NCBI GenBank assembly: GCA_013397795.1
Contig: VZTJ01001740.1
Span: 369,060 to 433,059 of the forward strand
Source of the DNA: Orthonyx spaldingii
Taxonomy: Eukaryota > Chordata > Aves > Passeriformes > Orthonychidae
Direction of reading: 5' to 3'
DNA: 64,000 nucleotides
The translations under genes were made by a program, and so were the position numbers. The notes under the pieces were generated by a model, which saw only the letters and a program-made list of their open reading frames with translations, did no database searches and had not been told where the DNA came from. Within the stretch, counting starts at the first letter, position 1, and every line of letters starts with the position of its first letter. Shown here in pieces: positions 48,771-61,423 of this stretch.

Positions 48771-50005
48771 AATGGAGAGTCACAGAAATAAAGATTTTTC
48801 AACCATGGCACCTTCTCATAATAATATTTAATCCATATTTTCTCCCATGATGTCAGAATATTAAGAACAAAATCAGGAAATAATAGCAGATGCAATAAAA
48901 TTTTCCAAAATGAAGTGTCAAACATTTGCACTGCATGTTTTTTGTCAGAACCACACAGTTCCCACAAGGTTTTTCCAGCTTTGACACAAAGGCATGTTCT
49001 TGGGGCTTGTTGCCTGGTCTGAATCTTTCCAGTCAGCTCTAACTAGAACTTTGGATAATGTTGCTGTGTGATGGGGTCCTGGCATACAGCCCAGGGCCGT
49101 CCTCCTCGCTTGGGCTCTGGAATAAGAGCTGGTGATCACATGATTGATTCTTTAACCCCTGTACTGGCTTCTCTGCCATTGAAATGTCTCTAACCCATAC
49201 ACATTGATCTGGGAATGCCGGGACTGGGGGACTACTCCATGCACTGTGTGATTTTCTTTGTTTTGGCAGGCAAATTTTTATGTGCAGTGCTGCTGTTTAC
49301 AGCTCGATATGTTCGTCTGGCATTGCTCTCTTCTTTCATTGTTACACACTTTGATTTTAGTGACTGGATGAAGTTTTCTGTTTTGCTTTCATTGTTTCTA
49401 GGTCTTCCAAAGGGTCTTGGTATTGATTAAAAGACAGGTAAACTACTTCAAAGGCTTCTAAAAGACCTAAGCACAGGTTTTAAGCATTCACCTCCCATCA
49501 GCAATGGTGGAGTTCTGTGGTGAAACCACTGTGGTACATCTGAGCCCAATTGTGCAGAGAACTCCTCAGGGGCTGAGGGGAAGGAAGATGTCTCACCTGG
49601 GCATTTTACAGGCTGCTTCCCTATGGCAATGGTTTTTTGATCACAGGAAGAGCAAATCACTTGATGTCAAGTACTGTGACCTTCCTTGGGTCACTGATGT
49701 GAACCTGCAAGGTAGAAGTATAAATACCATAAAAGTGCCACCATATAAATCATATATCTCACCATTTAGCTCCCCCTAATTTGGCAACCTTCAATACAGC
49801 AAGGTGTCAGCTGGAGGAACACACAGGAAGGGCAGCCTGAGAATTGCTTTTAGAGGAAGGGCAATCTACCAGCCCTCTGCATTCAAAACTTCTGAGCCTT
49901 GCCCCTGAAAGCTGGGTTATTTAAATCCTTACACAGATAGAGAGCCCTTCTGTTCTGCCTCCTGGCACTCATTTCACAGTTTCAAGCCTTTTCACTCCAT
50001 TTCAT

Positions 50006-50038
50006 TAAAGAAGAAGGAAAAGGAGGAGAAGGAGAAAG
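50006..50038. repeat. polypurine (GAA/GGA-rich) tract
   Basis: An uninterrupted run of A and G only, made of AAG, AGG and GAG steps. It is low-complexity and encodes nothing recognisable. Confidence 0.8.
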
Positions 50039-50104
50039 TGCAGGAGAAGTGAGAAGGAGAATAGAGCAAGCTGAGATTCTGGTCCTGCACAGAATAAATT
50101 TATT

Positions 50105-50256
50105 TCTGCACGTGAATATGTGTTCATGTATGTGTATGTATACATGCACATACATAACCAAATACAGACATATACATATTTGTACATAAATACATATTTA
50201 CATAGACAAATAAATATAGGTAGGTATAAATAAAAATACACACACACATATATATG
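50105..50256. repeat. degenerate TACA/TGTA and CA/TA microsatellite
   Basis: The stretch is built from variants of TATG/TACA units, moves into AAATACAT-like units, and ends with five CA followed by four TA dinucleotides (50237-50254). It is an old, interrupted tetranucleotide array. The minus frame across it gives a Tyr/Val/Ile-rich spurious peptide. Confidence 0.85.
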
Positions 50257-53200
50257 ATTTATTTCCAAGAACAACTGTCCTTTTTTAAAGCTGGTCTATT
50301 TCCACAGAGCAGCTCCTGTACAATTCCAGCACCTGACTTTCTGAGCACAGATGTCTGCTTTATAGATGGAGGAGCTGGCTCAACCATAAGTTTTGTCCTG
50401 GAGCTGAGAATAAACCTACTTTTTCCAAGTTGCCTTCCAGGGCATTTTTCTGTGATTCAGCTCTGCCTCCTGGTGTGCTCTTGCTCTGACTTGAATGAAC
50501 AAAATGATACCAGCATTCCTCCAGATGGGAAATAGCTGTGCTGAGGGCTATCAGACCCAGGGCACTTGTGCAGATAGAGACACAAGAGCAAAGAGATGAA
50601 GTTTTCCCACCTTTTCTCCTTCATGGCATTAGCATTTGGTCAGGACACAGCATGCTAGGCCATTCCTGTGCACAAGTGTAGTAAAAATATGATGTACATC
50701 TTTTACCCACATGGATTTTTCTATCAATAATAAAAAGAATGCATCACTTAATGGCTTTACCATTTATTAGTGGCCTTTGCAGTTGTTACTGATTTTTTCT
50801 AATATATGAAAAATAAGTGATCTGTTCAGGTGAGTTGGTCTTTAACTGCTTTCAGCATTTGTTAGACACAAGTCCCTGGAGAGAAAGATCTCACAACTGC
50901 CAAATTCAGCTGTTCATGCCATTGGTAACCAAGGAAGATGCAGGTCACTTCCTATTAAGCATCTATGTGGCTACACAAATGAGAAGAGCACAAAACAGCA
51001 GAAGTTCAGAATATCTTTAGGAATAAAGGTCATGTGGTAGCTATCCTATATTATTAACATAATTTACACCTGAGGTTGAGCTGGTAAGGAAACCTGGTCT
51101 GACTGTGAGTGTGGGGGTGTAGCTGAGAAGGGGCTTCAGTCGCAGCTCAGGTGGTGTGAGAGTGACTCCAGAGTGGCTCGGGGTGGTCAGACAGGGAAGT
51201 TTCCTTAACTTGAGAGTGACTCCATGGATGCTCCAGCCCCTGACCCACAGCTGGGCTGATGCCAACACTAGATCTGTGTCTTGGCAGCCTCCATGGCTGG
51301 CAGTCCCCATCTCTGTGGAGATCTGGGGCTTGGCTACGCCACCCTCCCAGGAAGATGCCAAACTAATCATCCCAAATGTAAGAGCTGGCACTTTGGTCAG
51401 CTCCTGTTGTCAGAAGAGGTATTTCTCCCCAGGGGCTAAATGGGCAGAGACAGTGGAGAGCACACAGGACCGTGGCAAAACTCAGGGTGAGGCTGTGTAA
51501 AAGGGGAGGACAAAGCTGATTTTAAACCAGACACATTTCTGTTGCTCTCCCATTCTTCAACGCTCACAAGCATCCAGACACGGCTGTCCAGGGTTCCTTG
51601 TGGTGACACAGAAGATTAGAAACAACAGATTCCAGGCCTCCTGATACCACCCACAATACTGTGGGGCTGTTACTTTTATAACTCAACCCAGACCTCAGTT
51701 GGCTTCAGCAAGTGAGGGAGAAGTCACACCACTGGTGTTCCAGCATCCGTGTGCACCCAGCAGTCCTCACAGTTCCACCTGCTGCCGGTTCCCAGGAAAG
51801 ATCTGTATTCCATTCTGGATGGCACAGCTGCTCTCTTGACTTGCTGCATATCTGCCATTCCTTGACTTGTGCTCTGCTGCTTCTTCTGGCACTTCCACAT
51901 ATGTGCTCTCTTACAAGAAACTGTCAAGTTCCCTTTGCAAATCTCTTCAGGCCTGGAATGTTTTACTTACTTGGACAGGACAGCTCTTCTCGTATTAAAA
52001 AGTTAAAAAAATAACCCCAAGAGAGTCAGAGACAGTTAAATTAGTGCATGAATCCAACTGACCTGTAGAAATGTGTGTAAATTATTGTCATTAGCCAGCT
52101 CATCTCCACCGTGACACTTGTTGGTGTCTGTTGCATACCTGGAGGAAAATTTCTATGAGTCATAGGCAGAGCAAAGGAAACAAGACTTCTGCACTGGGCC
52201 TGAGGGATGACAAAAACTTGTTGTTCCTTCATGGAGCTGATGTGCTCTTTGTCACTTCAGGAGTGCCATGGAAATCCAAGTCCTGGGCTTGTACACGTTG
52301 GTGGGTCAAGGGAAATCCAGACTTGTCTTGGTTTTTCTCTGTGCTGTTGCCTGTTGTAGTAACAGTGCTGGGAGAAGGCAGAAGTTGAAGAACTCCCAGA
52401 TGAGATGAAGAACTCCCAGCATCGCTTCAAAGGCGTCTGTTGTGAACTTTGGAGCCCTGCACTGTGCAGGTGGCTGCTGGCTCACACTGCACTAGGGGGT
52501 GCACAGCCTCTCTGCCTGTCCCTGGCTCTTCTTCTCTCCATAGGACTGTTTAGGGACACATTCTCATTCTTAATCTCCTTTCAGCTCATAAGGTTAGTTC
52601 TGCTCTGACAAAGATTTGGCCGGCCTCAGGTTTTGCTGGTTTGGTTTTTTCTCCAATCCATCTCTCCTTTTTTAAAAAAAAGACAAGTAAAATCAGGTTA
52701 TTATGAGGAAAACTGTGCCCAGAAGGCAAAATGCTTCAATAAGAGAAAAAAGGGAGAGAAAAATACTGTTCTCTTTAGCTTAGCAGTAGCCAGGAAGAGC
52801 TGCAAGTGTCCTGGGAGGTCTTGTTACTGAAGATCAAAGAGGCTCAGAGAAGAATTGCCTGGTTTGGAAAAAACCTCCAGAAAGCTCTTAGCTCCATCCA
52901 CAAGTCACTTCCCATCCAGCAACTCAGCCAGTTAAATATCTTGTGAGCCTCCTTCAGAGCAGTGATCTAAAAACTGCAGAGTGTAAAGTGGGATTTTATG
53001 GCCCCACGTATATTCACAAATATGTTTATGCCCTGAGCAGGTTATAATTCCAAAGGCTTTTGAAGGCAGGGACAGGAGCATCCAGGGAAACAATGGAGCA
53101 GGCTGGGAGCATCCACAGCATTTACTCATATGTGAGCTATAGAAACCTGAGCAGAGAGTTATTAAGCAGAACCACCCCATAACACGAATATTCATCAAGA

Positions 53201-54300
53201 GAAGCAGCCAATAGGCCTGGCCACTATTGCTAAGCAAGTTAAGGCAAGGTTTCCCCAGCACACAGGTGTTTATTTCTTTTTCAGCATAATTCTGCAATAA
53301 AAGTTGTCTTTCCCCTAGGCATCAGTGGCAGATGACAAGCCATAGGTGTAATTGCACAGCTAATATATTGCTCTTGCTGGAGCTAATGGTTTCTTTCCTC
53401 AATAAATGATACAGGCAAGAATGTTTGCACTTGGTCCTTCAAGTGCTCTGAAAATTGGAAAAGACTGAAGAGTTTCCTGAGCTCAAAATAGAATAATGTA
53501 TTCACAAATTATATTCAGAACATTGGTACTTTATTCTGAATGAGGCAATAAATAGAAGGCAGACCAAGTACCCACCAGCCTGATCACGTGCTTAGCAGAA
53601 AGTGCTTCTGACTGTATTTGTAATGCAAGGCAGTCTCTACATTGCCACAGTCAAAATATTTGACTTTGTTTATAGATGTCAAAAAGATAGCTGAAATTTA
53701 TCTTTCCCAAGTGACTGTGCTTCTTCCAACAAAGATAAACAAATGCTTCTCGCAGTGTTCTCAGATCTCAGTGCTTCACGTTGTCTCAATTCATCACGGT
53801 ACCAAAAGTCACTTCAAGGCAGCAGAAGACTCCTGGGGCAAGTTCTCAGAAAAATTCTGTCAGCATGCTGCCCTTCTCCACCTGACAGCCAGACCCATCA
53901 ATGAGATGCAGCTCACTGCAGGTTGGACTTGGGTAGGAACTATGACTCTTGGCTTGGAGAGCTGCCAAAGTGACTTGAGGCACAGACAGGAGACAACTGT
54001 GCTGTCTCAGGATAGGCGTGCCTTGCACTAGGATGTACCACGGGCTACTGTCTTCCTTGCACCTGAGTAATCAACTGGATTTTTGCTAATTGCAGTAGGT
54101 CAGCTGTGGGCTGGGGAGCTGTGTCTGAGCTGGGGGATTCCTCATGGAAGGGATGTAGACCTGCTGGAGAGAGTCCCAGGGAAAGCATGAGGTGGTTCCA
54201 GGTCTCAGACCTGGGAAGTGTGAGCTGTGACAGGAAGTGAAAAGGAGGGGTTGGCTTTATTTAACTTATCCTGGAAATTGCCTTCTCTGTCACCTGAAGA

Positions 54301-54660
54301 ACTGGGCTTGCAGCCGGCCCAGGCAGCTGCACACTGGTGATAAGCATAAATATTTAATATTTCATATTAATGAAACAGACTCCCATGTGCCCTAAAGATA
54401 ATAGTTGGCGAGCTGTCACTCGGAACATTTGAGGTGCGAACAGCTGCATTTTTCCTTGCAGCAATTTTCCTCTGTGAGAATAGTGATATTATTAAAGTTT
54501 GCCCAGAAAGCCTTTCAGCAGCTCATTAAACACAGCTGTGTATTCTGTGTAGCATTAAAGCAATTCACTTAGCAATTAACGAAATGTATGATAAGACATT
54601 TTAACTAATACTGCTTTCCTCATGCGAGTGGTTTTCATTCATCTCAATCCAGTGCCCTCC
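54301..54660. other. candidate conserved non-coding element
   Basis: A 350 bp block with AT-rich cores: ATAAATATTTAATATTTCATATTAATG around 54346-54372, ATTATTAAAG around 54489, CATTAAAGCAATTC around 54553 and AGCAATTAACG around 54571. It has no repeat signature and no coding frame. It also retains scattered CpGs in otherwise CpG-poor DNA (TGGCGAG, ACTCGGA, GTGCGAA, TAACGAA). Retained CpGs inside an AT-rich, unique block suggest constraint, but that is inference without alignment. Confidence 0.33.
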
Positions 54661-57600
54661 CAGCTGATGGCATAGCAGGGGGGGATCAACTTCTACACAG
54701 GGTGGGGTATGTTGCCTGTGAAGACGCTGCATGGCCCTGGCAGACTTCTCCACCTGAGCATGTCAGGTCCTCCTCCAAAGTAGCCATCTGCTCTGGACTT
54801 GCCAGCTTTCTCCCTCCTGTCTCCATCCTACTCCTCCCAGACAGCAATCTTGGGATTTGTCCATATTTTGCCCTCCCCTTTTGGACTCCTGTGCTTCTCC
54901 GCCTGTGTCCATAGGTACCAAGTAGTTTCTCACTTCGTGCTGATGCTGCTTCTCTCTTCATCAAGGGCTGTTTGCAGCCCTGTGGGTTGACCGTTCTTCC
55001 ACAGTGGCTCTTCCAGATACCTTTATTCCCTGGGGCTGTTAGATGGCAGAGCCAGAGCTGCTCTCAGCTGCACAAAGGCCTCAGGTTCAGGGCAGTTTTG
55101 TTTTGCCAAGGCTTCTACATACTGGTCACCCTGGGACCTGTTGGTCCCCTGAGCATCAGCAGAGGAGAGCAGCAGGTCTGCTGCAAGGAGGTAGCTCTGG
55201 GATGGTCTCTGGCCAGTCCAGCAGCTGGCAGACAGTCCATGAGGATATGGAGCCATGGACTGTGGGATGAGCTATGCAGGAAGTAGACAAGAAGATGGAT
55301 AAGGACAGCCCAGGCCGTTTCTGCAGCTAGGTTTTTGTTGAGCAGCCAGAGCTCCGGTGGTCCCTCTGCTCAGTACATGGGAAAATATGTGGTAAATTCA
55401 GGAACATCAAGTATATACAGAGTTTGCATCCTTGCCCTGGATGAAAAAAAAAAAAAGATTCAGCATTATCTGCAGAGCATGAAAGCCATAATTTCACTTC
55501 TGTTGTTTACAAATGGTGGTATAATTTTGTTTTTCCTAACAATTAATGTAAAATATGGCATCCACTGAAAACATGAAGTACTTTATTACACCATAATGTT
55601 TAACATTCCTAAAGATATATGGGACACTCCCTAAATATAAAAAGGACATGCACCCCAACATCAAGATAGAACTGAGTATAATAATATGAATATAGTTTTT
55701 AGCAGCTTCCCTGTATGTTGCTTTGTAACCAGAGAATGAAAGTTAATTGGCATAAATCTTATTTTGGAATACTTTGGCCTCGTCCCAGAGTCATTCGAAA
55801 AGTTTTGTTTTGTTCACTTCCACCAATGCGTGATGTTTGTAAGGCAGATGGAAAATTCCTGATCAATCCACTTTTCCTTACAAATAGTTTGCCATAGACT
55901 GGAACCTCTTTCTTGTTAGTACAATGCAGCCTACAAAGCTCAGTGTTACACAGAAAACAAAGCAGGATGAGGAAGTTGCTTCATCTTCTGAGCATTTACA
56001 GTAAATTTACTGCCAGGCTTCCCTCCCTGGGCTGGAGAATGGTGTTTTGTGTGTTGGTGATGAGCTGTAATGGGATCCCACAAGAGGTCCCTATTGTCAC
56101 TTCTTAATGTGCTGCTGAGCAGCAGTCCGGGAAAATGCTGGTCATTGTTTAGGCACTTGAAGCACCAGGCTGGCAGAGAAGTACCAGAGACATCACAGTC
56201 TGAGTCAAAGTCTGACACCCACAAATGAACAGGGCATGCACAGGATTTTCACTAGCAGCCTTCTGCTACACAGCTTATTTAATTTTGATGTTGTCAATAC
56301 GGAGCAGTCAAACTGGACATCTTAAGAAATACTTTTTTTCTTTTTATTGCACGGTCCCCAAGGTATCATTATTCCTTCTTGCTTAATGGTGCTGTGTAAC
56401 TATGGAAACCTCAAAAGTCTCTTTACTCAAGTTTGCAGGGGGCAGAGGGAAGCAGGGACAGAGAAAATGGAGGAGAGATATTTTTTCTTTGGCAGATTTC
56501 TTACAATTCCTAGATCCCACAAAAACAAGACACTGGTTCTCTTAAAGGAAGGTAGTTCTCTTGTTCTGTAAAGGCTAATGATCATTTCAACACAGACAAA
56601 TTTTCCATCTCAGCCTTTATGTCTTGGATTTTTCCACTCACCTGGCTGAGCTCGGGGTTCAATTGCCTGGATGCTGCCCAACTTATCATCCATGCAGGAA
56701 GGAAACAGAGGGAAAAGAATCAGGAAAGCCATGGAGAATTGTAGAGGCTCCTATAGCCTCACTGGTAGACTCAACACAGAGAAACAGGAATCAGTTTCCT
56801 GCTCATCCTCTTAGCCAATGCATCCCTTTGTGCATTCTTGTTTTCATCCCAAGGTTAGAGCTTTAGTTCTTACCCTGCCTTGGGAGAGTGACAGCAGTGG
56901 GGACTGTGCAGTCCCTGCTTGCTCCTGGGGCAAAGGGGGTGGCGGAAGACAGTGAGGGCACTGACGGGGTGAGCAGAACTTCTGTCCCGTAGCAGGCAGA
57001 GTTTGCCCCTGAAGGACTAATCAGCAGTGCATGGAGAAAAGCCTCCTTTGGTTCAGGAGTCACGTACTGCAGGTGTTGGTGAGATCAGAAGCAAGACATC
57101 CTGCGAGTACCCCAGGGTCTGGGACATGTTAACACTTTGCACCCTGTTGAGTGTCATCAGATATAGCTAAAATAACAGAGACACGAAAGGGAGATGGGGG
57201 AATGTGGATGACATTAATAATTGAGATTTTATTTTGCTGAGGGGTGAGAGGTTTGCATGGCAACTGCAGGCTCTTTGGGAGCACAGGGAAGGCCTGTGCA
57301 GCTCTTGTGCCAGACGTGAGTCAGCTTGGCTGCACGCCCTGAGTGGGCGAAGTGACACAAAAGAAACCCCATGGCAGGCTCAGTGAGGGTGTTACTCCCT
57401 GCTTACCCTGGAGCATTTGCATCCCTCAGCAGCTGATCCAAGTCAGTCTCACGTAGCTGCTGAGACATCCACAGCTTAGAAAAAAAACCCTGAAGCAAAA
57501 TGGGGAACCTCTGGAGGCTGACAGGGATCTTACACTGAGTATTTGCTGGTTTGGGGCAGGAACCTGTTCCCATTTGACAAGGCAGTGATCACTCCAAGGG

Positions 57601-57808
57601 CTTCTCGAGCTATATGAGGACAGGTCCAGGCAGATGCATGACCCATCTCTGCCTTGGAGATCCTCTAGTAAGAAGTGCTTAAACTCAAGCAAAGGGGCTG
57701 ATGTTACAATTGGACTTGTTTAGAATTCTATGATTCTGTGTTGCTTTCAAAGCATCATAATGAGATGAAATATCTGAATTTCTCAGGAAACCATAGAGGT
57801 GCCGTTAC
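54661..57808. other. non-coding stretch
   Basis: No gene is supported. A CR1-like tail word (GAATTCTATGATTCTGTG, 57722-57739) appears without a convincing CR1 body upstream, and could be the last trace of a plus-oriented copy. Open frames up to about 104 codons carry no domain. Confidence 0.55.
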
Positions 57809-58030
57809 CTTTTGGCTGCAGTTTCTTCCTGTGGCAAGAGTCTCCATTTCATCAGCTAGTTCAAAGGATTTTAGAAGTACAACAGGATGGTCTGTTTTCC
57901 TTACAATTTTTGCACTGCCCATCCCTGCCAGTTCATGCATTTCCTCATATTTTTCTGGGTTTTCATCAGCATTACAAATGCTCTGCAGTTCTACATGGAG
58001 AGGCCTATAGTTCAGGAACTTCTTGTGCAC
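57809..58030 (-). other. weak candidate internal coding exon or old retrocopy, unrecognised
   Basis: On the minus strand, CTGTAACAG precedes position 58030 as a possible acceptor. CAAAAG-GTAACG at 57814-57803 forms a good donor (GT at 57808-57807). The enclosed 222 bp are 74 codons exactly, open, starting and ending in phase 0. The deduced peptide has globular, protein-like composition, rich in Glu, Lys, Leu and Asp, with no low complexity. The upstream polypyrimidine tract is poor. I do not recognise the family. The region is stop-poor on both strands (a 169-codon plus frame overlaps), so chance is a serious alternative. A decayed processed pseudogene is another. Confidence 0.17.
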
Positions 58031-60565
58031 CTGTTACAGGTCAACACTTGCCTTTCTCACAATGCCTGGAGCAGGTTTTTGCTAGCAGCTGGGATAACTC
58101 ACTTTTCTACTCCTCATTGTTTCTGGCTGGCCTGATGACTAAACCAGTCTTTAAAATGCATCCTTTTCAGGATTTAAACAGAGCAATGGTTTCCTTCTCA
58201 GCAGTGGTTTTTTTGGTTGTTTTTTTTTTACTTCGCTCTGGTGATGCAGCAGAAGGTCCACTGGGTTTGAAGCCAGCAATAAATCTAAGTAATCTTTGGA
58301 GACTGTAAGATTTTAAGTGTCCAGCATTAACATATTTTTGTGTGTTACTTTCTGTGGTGCAACGGATGTCTATGACTGCCTCATTCAGAGGAAGAAAAAG
58401 AAGATTCGTGAAACAATTTTCAATATACACTTTTTATTGATGACCGGTAGGGTTGGGATACCTGATTCCTTATAAGACCTTTGAAACCTCCATAATCCAT
58501 CCTGATCTTCACCTCCTGGTAATATTTGCCATGGAAAAGCTCAGTCTAAGGGTTTATCTTCTCCCATCCTGGTAGGGAAAAGATATTTCTCCACGTGCCT
58601 TTCATTCACATGCTGGAGATAACATATCAGACAATTAAAGAAAAAAAGAAAAAGCCACTGCTCTTGGCTTCCCAAAAGACACTCAGTTCATTTCCCTTGA
58701 CAGAGAATTGCTATTTTCTGAAGCCAGGTGTTCAGCTTCATACCCTTGCAAGGATATATATAAAACCAGTATTTTCTCAATGGCTATCCAAAGGGAGAGA
58801 ACAGAAATCCCAGTCTGCTCCTGTAGCATGTCCATGCAATGACCAGAATCTTTTATCCATGGTGGTAGTTTCTTCTGGGGATCTTTTTAAGTGGCCTGAA
58901 GATAAATACTGAACAGATTTCTCTGCCTGGGTTTGCTTTAGCTTAGAAATAGGATCTTAGGGGGCACAATGTGCCTTCACCAACAAAGACCTCTGTCCTT
59001 TGCTAAATGACAGAGTCACACCATGGGTCATCTGGCCTACAGACCAAACTTTCTTGCCAGGGTTTATGCTGCACTTAAAGCCCTGAAGCTCTCAAAATTT
59101 TAGCTTCATTTATGGTCTTTGACTACTCCATGGCACTTACGGGATTCTTTCCTTGTAAAATGGAGTTGTTTGCACACCCTAAGTGGCTTCAAAGGCCTGC
59201 ACAAACTGCAGAGCATGGACTGGCTATATCGTACTTGATTTTGTTATTATTAACTTTGAGTTCTTCTCTCTGAGGCTGAAGTATCCTTTGTTGGCAAACC
59301 AGACAGGTTTTTCCCAAGTCAGGAGGAGGAAGGGGAAGCAGTGTGGTCAGTGTAACCTGTGGGGTTAATGGGGCTATGCCATTTCCCAACAGTGAAAGAT
59401 TTGGCCCACTGTGCTACCAGTATTCCATAGGGTGTGTTCCAGAGCAGAACACCCCAAACACACTGCTAAAAAGTATCTCTTTCCATTGCTTACAAGTGTT
59501 CAAGCAAGTTCCTCTGCAGTATTTTAAAAATTATCCACTGCATGTAATTTAAATTTCTTTGTTTACTTGGGGTGGAGGATAGGGAAAAGCTACTGCAAGT
59601 AGTTATTTTATTACTGGCTATAAACGCTGGTAAAACCTAAAGTTTCAGTTGTAGTGAAATTTCTCAACATGGAAATTAAGCCTCTTTTTAATAAGGAGAC
59701 TGTTCTTCTTTGAGCTTCCAAAAATTCTTCTTTTGTTTTTTTCTTTTTTTTTCCCCAAAGCCCAGTACAAATAAAAGGTTTCTGCCTTGTTCTTTGCCTC
59801 TTTTATGGGCAAGAGAATATTGGCCTCAGCAATGATGTGTTCCTGTGGGCATCCTTCCAGGTGTGCCCTTGGGAATTGTTACTGCTGTTTGTGCAGCTGC
59901 CTGGACATCATTGTCCACTACAGGGCCAGACATCAGCCTGACCTTTGGGCCCTCATCAGTGGGTTGGACTGTTCATAGGTCAGGATCTGTCACAGGAGTG
60001 CTGAGGAGAAGAACAGGACTTGACTTCAGGAAAATCTAGTGTCTCACATTGCTTTGGTTTCCTTTCCTTCAGCATGTTGTCTCAAGCTTCTGCTGAGATC
60101 TTCATTTGTTGATGAAATATTTCAACAGCTTCTTTAGAAGGATGCCAAGCAAGCAGAAAATCAAAGCATGCATTATGTATGTGAAGAGACTAGTTCTCAA
60201 TTTTTGTACAATTGCTTAGATCATATCTTGACAGGATGTGGCTGTGAAGCTGTTCCACTGATTTCCAGTCAGTCTGTAATTGCCTAGAGTTCTCAGCCTG
60301 TGAAAACACATCACAGAATCAGCCAGGGGTCCTCCAGGGGTAGCCTCATGATGTGGGTAAACCAGTACTGGAGATAAAAACTGGAAAACACAGATGAGTA
60401 GGGAGCAATAAAAAGAAGGAGGAACATATCAGTCGACTGTGTTAGAAATGATGCAGCTTCCTGTCCCTGCTGTGAATCTTCCCCAGCCTATTTCAGGTGC
60501 CTCATGGAAGCCTGGTCTCACCAGCCTCCTCTCCCAGAGCCAGCTGCCAGGCTTTTTGACAGCTC
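58031..60565. other. non-coding stretch
   Basis: No gene is supported. A T-rich run lies near 59735-59755. The word TCACAGAATCAGCCAGGGG at 60311-60329 looks like the start of an inverted CR1 tail, but the sequence after it does not follow the CR1 consensus. Confidence 0.55.
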
Positions 60566-60835
60566 TCACAGAATCATTTGAGTTGATAAGCACCTTTTAA
60601 ATGTCATCTAGTCCAATCCCCCCACAATTGGCAGGGACACCTTCAACTAGATCAGTTTGCTGACAGCCACATCCAACCAACCTTGAATGTTTCCAGGGAC
60701 AGTGCATCTACCACCTCTGGGCAACCTGTTCCAGTGTTTGACCACCATCATTGTAAAATACTTCTTCCTTATATCTAATCCAAACTGACCCTTCTTCAGC
60801 TTAGACCCATCATCCCTGGTTGTATTTGATTGTGG
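60566..60835 (-). mobile_element. CR1 LINE 3' end, minus orientation
   Basis: It starts at the inverted tail TCACAGAATCATTTGAGTTG and runs through 'atgtcatctagtccaatcccccc', 'gacaccttcaactagatcag', 'gggcaacctgttccagtgtttgaccac' and 'cttccttatatctaatccaaactgaccc'. The minus frame within 60647-60841 retains the CR1 ORF2 C-terminal signature, including LDIRKKYFT and VKHWNRLPR. The copy is 5'-truncated at about 270 bp, with moderate divergence, and cannot be active. Confidence 0.93.
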
Positions 60836-61423
60836 AGACATAAGTGCACCTTGTGCACTCCTGGGCTGTGACTAAGAAGACTGGGGACATGAGTTCAATT
60901 TATTGCCAATTAATAATGGAGTAGGACAATGAGAAAAAAAGACAAAGCTTAAAATCACCTTCCCCTCAGCCCTCCCTTCTTCCATGGGCTGAATTTCAAT
61001 CCCAATATTTAACCTTCTTCCCTGAGAATAATGCAGGGGGATGGAAACGGGGTTTGTTGTCAGTTCATAACACACAGCTGTACTTAGAACTTGCAGTACC
61101 TGAACATAACTAATAATGATCCCTGGCAGAAGCAGGCTGACTCAGGAGCTGCAAGTTGCCCTGAACCTGCAGCAGAGGATGCTCAGTTTCATGTAGAAGT
61201 TACCACTGTATTGGTGCCCACTGCTGTATTGTGGGCACAGGTCATCATCTAACTTTGAATTCCATATGGAGCAGGCTGGCGTTCCAACGGGACTGCAAAC
61301 AGCAGATTTTACACGAGTGTTGCATGAGGAGAATAATCACAGCTTCCTCAGTAAACCACAAGTCTTAGGAAAAAGCACCTAATACAATGCACTGAGTGAT
61401 TATAATTATAAAGGGCATTGAAT
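60836..61423. other. non-coding spacer between CR1 copies
   Basis: I see no gene or further repeat in this interval. Confidence 0.6.

Larger units (their letters stand above)
48771..54300. other. non-coding stretch with simple repeats
   Basis: No gene is supported. It contains a purine-only tract (50006-50038), a degenerate TACA/CA microsatellite (50105-50256) and two small duplications: TGAGAGTGACTCCA at 51157-51170 and 51211-51224, and TGAAGAACTCCCAG at 52386-52399 and 52406-52419. The 129-codon frame at 53642-54031 is unremarkable. Confidence 0.6.

Noticed and set aside
49215..49430. 71-codon frame with two hydrophobic stretches, resembling a small membrane protein
   Set aside because: T-rich DNA read in this frame yields Phe/Leu runs by default; no conservation or context to support it.
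57799..58308. 169-codon plus-strand open frame
   Set aside because: Phe/Leu/Ser-rich with no recognisable family; the minus strand of the same segment has the more protein-like frame, so this is probably a shadow or chance.
60311..60360. TCACAGAATCAGCC word, like the start of an inverted CR1
   Set aside because: Sequence after the word does not follow the CR1 3' UTR; too short to call.
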